Both the position numbers and the translations under genes were made by a program. From Pseudomonadota bacterium (GTDB lineage: Bacteria; Pseudomonadota; Alphaproteobacteria; UBA8366; JADFVY01), in the NCBI GenBank assembly GCA_030671915.1, contig DAOVHN010000104.1, forward strand, positions 1 to 7,690: a stretch of DNA of 7,690 bases, in the 5' to 3' direction. The notes under the pieces were generated by a model that saw only the letters and a list, made by a program, of their open reading frames with translations, had not been told where the DNA came from and made no database searches. This document shows positions 5,577 through 7,690 of this stretch, piece by piece. The stretch's first letter is position 1. Each line of letters starts with the position of its first letter.

Positions 5577-6716
5577 TCAGGCGACCTTGGCGCGAAGCGC
5601 GGCGGCGCGGGCGGAGAATTCCGTCGCATCCGACGCTCGGCCCAGTTTGTCCAGCAGCCAGGCATAAAGCTCCATGATCTTGACGACCGAGAGGTCGGTC
5701 TTGGTGGAGTTGCGCACCGCGATCTTCATCGCCCGGCGAAGGATCGGTTCGGCTCTTTCGTAATTGTCCTGATCGCAGTATAGACCCGCCAGATCGATCA
5801 GTTCCGTCACCAGATGCGGATGGTCCTTACCCAGGGTCTGTTCGCCGATGGTCAGCATGCGTTTCAGCAGGGGCTCCGATTCCGAATAGCGCTTTTGCGC
5901 CGCAAACTGCGCCGCCAGATTTTTCAGCGCCGGCGAGGTTTCCCGGTGGTTCTGCGTGAAGGCCGATTCCAGAACCGACAGGGCGCGCCAGCCGAACATT
6001 TCCGCCTTGGTATCGCGTCCCTGCTGGTGATAAAGCGTTGCCAATCCGATCAGGGTGGAAGCGACATCGGGATGGTCGGGATTGAGAATCTTCTCCTCGA
6101 TAGCCAGGGCGCGCTTGTACAGCTTCTCCGCTTCGCCGTAATTGCCGCGAATGGTCAGCATATAGGCAAGCTGGCCGAGCGTGCCAGCAATCTCCACGCT
6201 ATTCTCGTCGAGGGAGTGTTCCTCAATTTTCAGTGCCGCGCGGTATAATTTTTCGGCCTCTTCGGTTTTGTCCTGGGCTTCGGCCAGGGACGCCTGCGAT
6301 TTCAGGTAGGGAACAACGTCCGGGTGCGCCATGCCCAGCCTATTTTCAGCGGCATGATAGAGCTGTTCGAATACGGCGATGGCGCGGCGGTACATGGCGG
6401 CCGCCTCGCCGTCCCGTTGCTGCGTTTTGTAAAGCTCAGCCAGATTTTCAAGGGTAACGGCGATATCCACCCAGGCCTCGTCGCCGCGTTTTTCGTCGAT
6501 TGCGATCGCTTTGCGATAAAGCGGCTCGGCCTCTGTCAACCGGCCAAGCGAATGGTACAGCGTTCCGAGATCATTCAGGCTTTGCGCCAGCCGCGGGTCC
6601 GTCTTGCCCAATTTCTGGGCTTTCGTCAACGCGCTGGAAAAGAGGCGTTCCGCCTCCTCATATGCCCCCTTGTAGAAGGCGTCCCGGCCCGCCTTGATAT
6701 TTTCGTTCCAACCCAT
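5577..6716 (-). CDS. TPR-repeat protein, kinesin-light-chain-like repeats
   Basis: A 379-residue protein made almost wholly of tetratricopeptide repeats, helical hairpins that bind other proteins. About eight units of ~42 residues can be followed, each with an A/S-L-x-x-L-A-x-L-Y helix and an A-E-x-L-Y-x-R-A-L helix. Examples are LAQSLNDLGTLYHSLGRL with AEPLYRKAIAI, and VASTLIGLATLYHQQGRD. The linker HPDVA/HPHLV between units is typical of the kinesin-light-chain or TPR_12 subtype. There is no signal peptide, membrane segment or attached enzymatic domain, so it is probably a cytoplasmic scaffold; the partner is unknown. The start is ATG 6716 (MGWNENIKAGRD). Upstream extension to TTG 6848 is possible, but those 44 residues (Cys-rich, not TPR-like) overlap a good promoter and are unlikely to be coding. 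The nearest ribosome site is AGGGA (6735-6731), 14 bases away, which is long. It is divergent from lepA and convergent with the YbaK-like gene, so it stands alone. Confidence 0.93.
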   Translation of the reverse strand: MGWNENIKAGRDAFYKGAYEEAERLFSSALTKAQKLGKTDPRLAQSLNDLGTLYHSLGRLTEAEPLYRKAIAIDEKRGDEAWVDIAVTLENLAELYKTQQRDGEAAAMYRRAIAVFEQLYHAAENRLGMAHPDVVPYLKSQASLAEAQDKTEEAEKLYRAALKIEEHSLDENSVEIAGTLGQLAYMLTIRGNYGEAEKLYKRALAIEEKILNPDHPDVASTLIGLATLYHQQGRDTKAEMFGWRALSVLESAFTQNHRETSPALKNLAAQFAAQKRYSESEPLLKRMLTIGEQTLGKDHPHLVTELIDLAGLYCDQDNYERAEPILRRAMKIAVRNSTKTDLSVVKIMELYAWLLDKLGRASDATEFSARAAALRAKVA

Positions 6717-6819
6717 GCTACGTCGACACTTCCCTGTTAACGACCCCTTGGTAGTATCCGCCGCACATGGCAGACACTCCAGGCAGGCAGACTTCGCGTG
6801 CGGCAACGATACCGGCAAA

Positions 6820-6848
6820 ATCTTAATGAGACCCTTATTTTCGGTCAA
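6820..6848 (-). promoter_or_regulatory. Likely sigma70-type promoter for the TPR gene
   Basis: Read on the minus strand, TTGACC (6848-6843, 5/6) and TAAGAT (6825-6820, 4/6) are separated by exactly 17 bases. The predicted start site near 6813 gives a leader of ~95 bases before ATG 6716. That leader contains two GGCAGAC copies (plus-strand 6769-6775 and 6786-6792), 17 bp apart. Confidence 0.45.
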
Positions 6849-6903
6849 ACACGGTGGTTTTCTCGCCCCGCCGGCAATTCGCCAACGACTGCCATTCTAT
6901 CCG

Positions 6904-6932
6904 TTGCGCGGCAGGCCCTGCGCGCCTATGTT
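6904..6932 (+). promoter_or_regulatory. Possible lepA promoter containing an inverted repeat
   Basis: TTGCGC (6904-6909, 3/6 but with the important TTG) and TATGTT (6927-6932, 4/6) are 17 bases apart. The start site would be near 6939, giving a ~29-base leader. An imperfect inverted repeat, GCGCGGCAG (6906-6914) against CTGCGCGC (6918-6925), with one bulged G and a 3-base loop, overlaps the -35 end and fills most of the spacer. The consensus match is modest. Confidence 0.3.
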
Positions 6933-6967
6933 CCTGCCACCCTTGAACAGCCGAGCCACCGGACCGC

Positions 6968-7690
6968 ATGACCGACCTGAATCATATCCGCAATTTCTCG
7001 ATTATCGCCCATATCGACCACGGCAAATCCACCCTTGCCGACCGGCTGATCGAGCGTTGCGGTGGCCTGGATTCGCGCGAAATGAAGAGCCAGGTGCTCG
7101 ATTCGATGGACATCGAGCGCGAGCGCGGTATCACCATCAAGGCGCAAACCGTGCGGTTGCTTTACAAGGCGCTGGACGGCGAAACCTATACGCTGAACCT
7201 GATGGATACGCCGGGCCATGTGGATTTTTCCTATGAGGTCAGCCGCAGCCTCGCCGCCTGCGAAGGGTCGCTTCTGGTAGTCGACGCCAGCCAGGGCGTC
7301 GAGGCCCAGACACTGGCCAACGTTTATCTGGCGCTGGACAGCAACCATGAGATCATCCCGGTCCTCAACAAGATCGACCTGCCCGCGGCAGAACCGGAAC
7401 GTGTCAAACAGCAGATCGAGGACGTGATCGGCCTCGACGCGTCGGAGGCGGTGGAGATATCGGCGAAGACCGGCATCGGCATCGACGACGTGCTGGAAGC
7501 TCTGGTCAAGCGCCTGCCGGCGCCACAAGGCGAGCGCGACGCCAAGCTTCAGGCCCTGCTGGTGGACAGCTGGTACGATGCCTATCTGGGTGTGGTCGCG
7601 CTGGTGCGCGTGCGCGAGGGCGTTTTGAAGAAAGGCATGAAGATCCGCATGCTGTCGACGGGTGCGGCGCACCCGGTGGACCGCGTCGGC
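6968..7690 (+). CDS. lepA: Elongation factor 4 (LepA), N-terminal part (3' end outside window)
   Basis: A translational GTPase of the ribosome that acts in initiation/elongation quality and back-translocation. The first 241 of about 600 residues are present, and the frame is open to the window edge. All GTPase motifs are intact: G1 AHIDHGKST (14-22), G2 region RERGITIK (51-58) with Thr56, G3 DTPGH (80-84) and G4 NKID (134-137). G5 is SAK (165-167). From ~190 the beta-barrel domain 2 begins ([22 protein letters not shown], residues 199-220). The ATG at 6968 gives the canonical LepA start ([22 protein letters not shown]). Upstream there is no good Shine-Dalgarno, only GGA about five bases before the ATG, so translation initiation may be weak. 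The stretch DSWYDAYLG is characteristic of LepA and rules out EF-G, EF-Tu and TypA. Confidence 0.97.
   Translation, partial: MTDLNHIRNFSIIAHIDHGKSTLADRLIERCGGLDSREMKSQVLDSMDIERERGITIKAQTVRLLYKALDGETYTLNLMDTPGHVDFSYEVSRSLAACEGSLLVVDASQGVEAQTLANVYLALDSNHEIIPVLNKIDLPAAEPERVKQQIEDVIGLDASEAVEISAKTGIGIDDVLEALVKRLPAPQGERDAKLQALLVDSWYDAYLGVVALVRVREGVLKKGMKIRMLSTGAAHPVDRVG

Noticed and set aside
5543..5580. CTGATC...GATCAG inverted repeat between the convergent YbaK-like and TPR genes as a bidirectional terminator
   Set aside because: Only 6 bp with a 26-base loop, built mostly from the two stop codons, and no T-run on either strand.
6717..6848. 44-residue N-terminal extension of the TPR protein from TTG 6848
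   Set aside because: The TTG is the first part of a good -35 box, the extension is not TPR-like, and ATG 6716 starts directly before the first helical repeat.
6694..7236. 180-codon plus-strand frame spanning the TPR/lepA gap into lepA
   Set aside because: It overlaps lepA in the wrong frame and begins inside the TPR gene antisense; no motif or ribosome site supports it.

Overview
The window is GC-rich, gene-dense bacterial chromosome. I read it as an alphaproteobacterium, probably Rhodospirillales-like. That rests on the style of the PheT, Uup and LepA proteins, the strong G/C bias at third codon positions, and several proteins of a type familiar from that class. The assignment is inference from sequence style, not from a database search. 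There is no sign of a mobile element, CRISPR array, tRNA or rRNA.

Layout, left to right. The 3' part of pheT (phenylalanyl-tRNA synthetase beta chain) ends at 1065. A gene for a protein with a C-terminal J-domain follows (1181-1960), then an ABC-F ATPase of the Uup type (2032-3840). Next come a secreted DUF4892-like/OmpA-like periplasmic or envelope protein (3925-4884) and a small YbaK/EbsC-family aminoacyl-tRNA deacylase (5076-5546). These five genes all point rightward. A TPR-repeat protein (5577-6716) lies on the minus strand, convergent with the deacylase gene and divergent from the last gene. The last gene is the 5' part of lepA (elongation factor 4), which starts at 6968 and runs off the right edge. 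lepA is open at the window end but is unmistakable from its five GTPase motifs.

Functionally, four of the seven genes serve translation: pheT charges tRNA, the YbaK-like protein probably clears mischarged tRNA, Uup-type ABC-F proteins act at or near the ribosome, and LepA is a ribosomal GTPase. The J-domain protein should recruit a DnaK-type chaperone. The OmpA-like protein should bind peptidoglycan, and the TPR protein is a protein-interaction scaffold of unknown partner. Intergenic gaps of about 70-250 bp, several holding promoter-like elements, suggest mostly separate transcription units rather than one tight operon.

No clearly new multi-gene system is visible. The points most worth a second look are the J-domain protein with its unassigned N-terminal part, an 11-bp tandem repeat before the OmpA-like gene that is partly shared with the start of the J-domain gene, a perfect 12-bp palindrome in the YbaK-like promoter region, and the divergent TPR/lepA control region.
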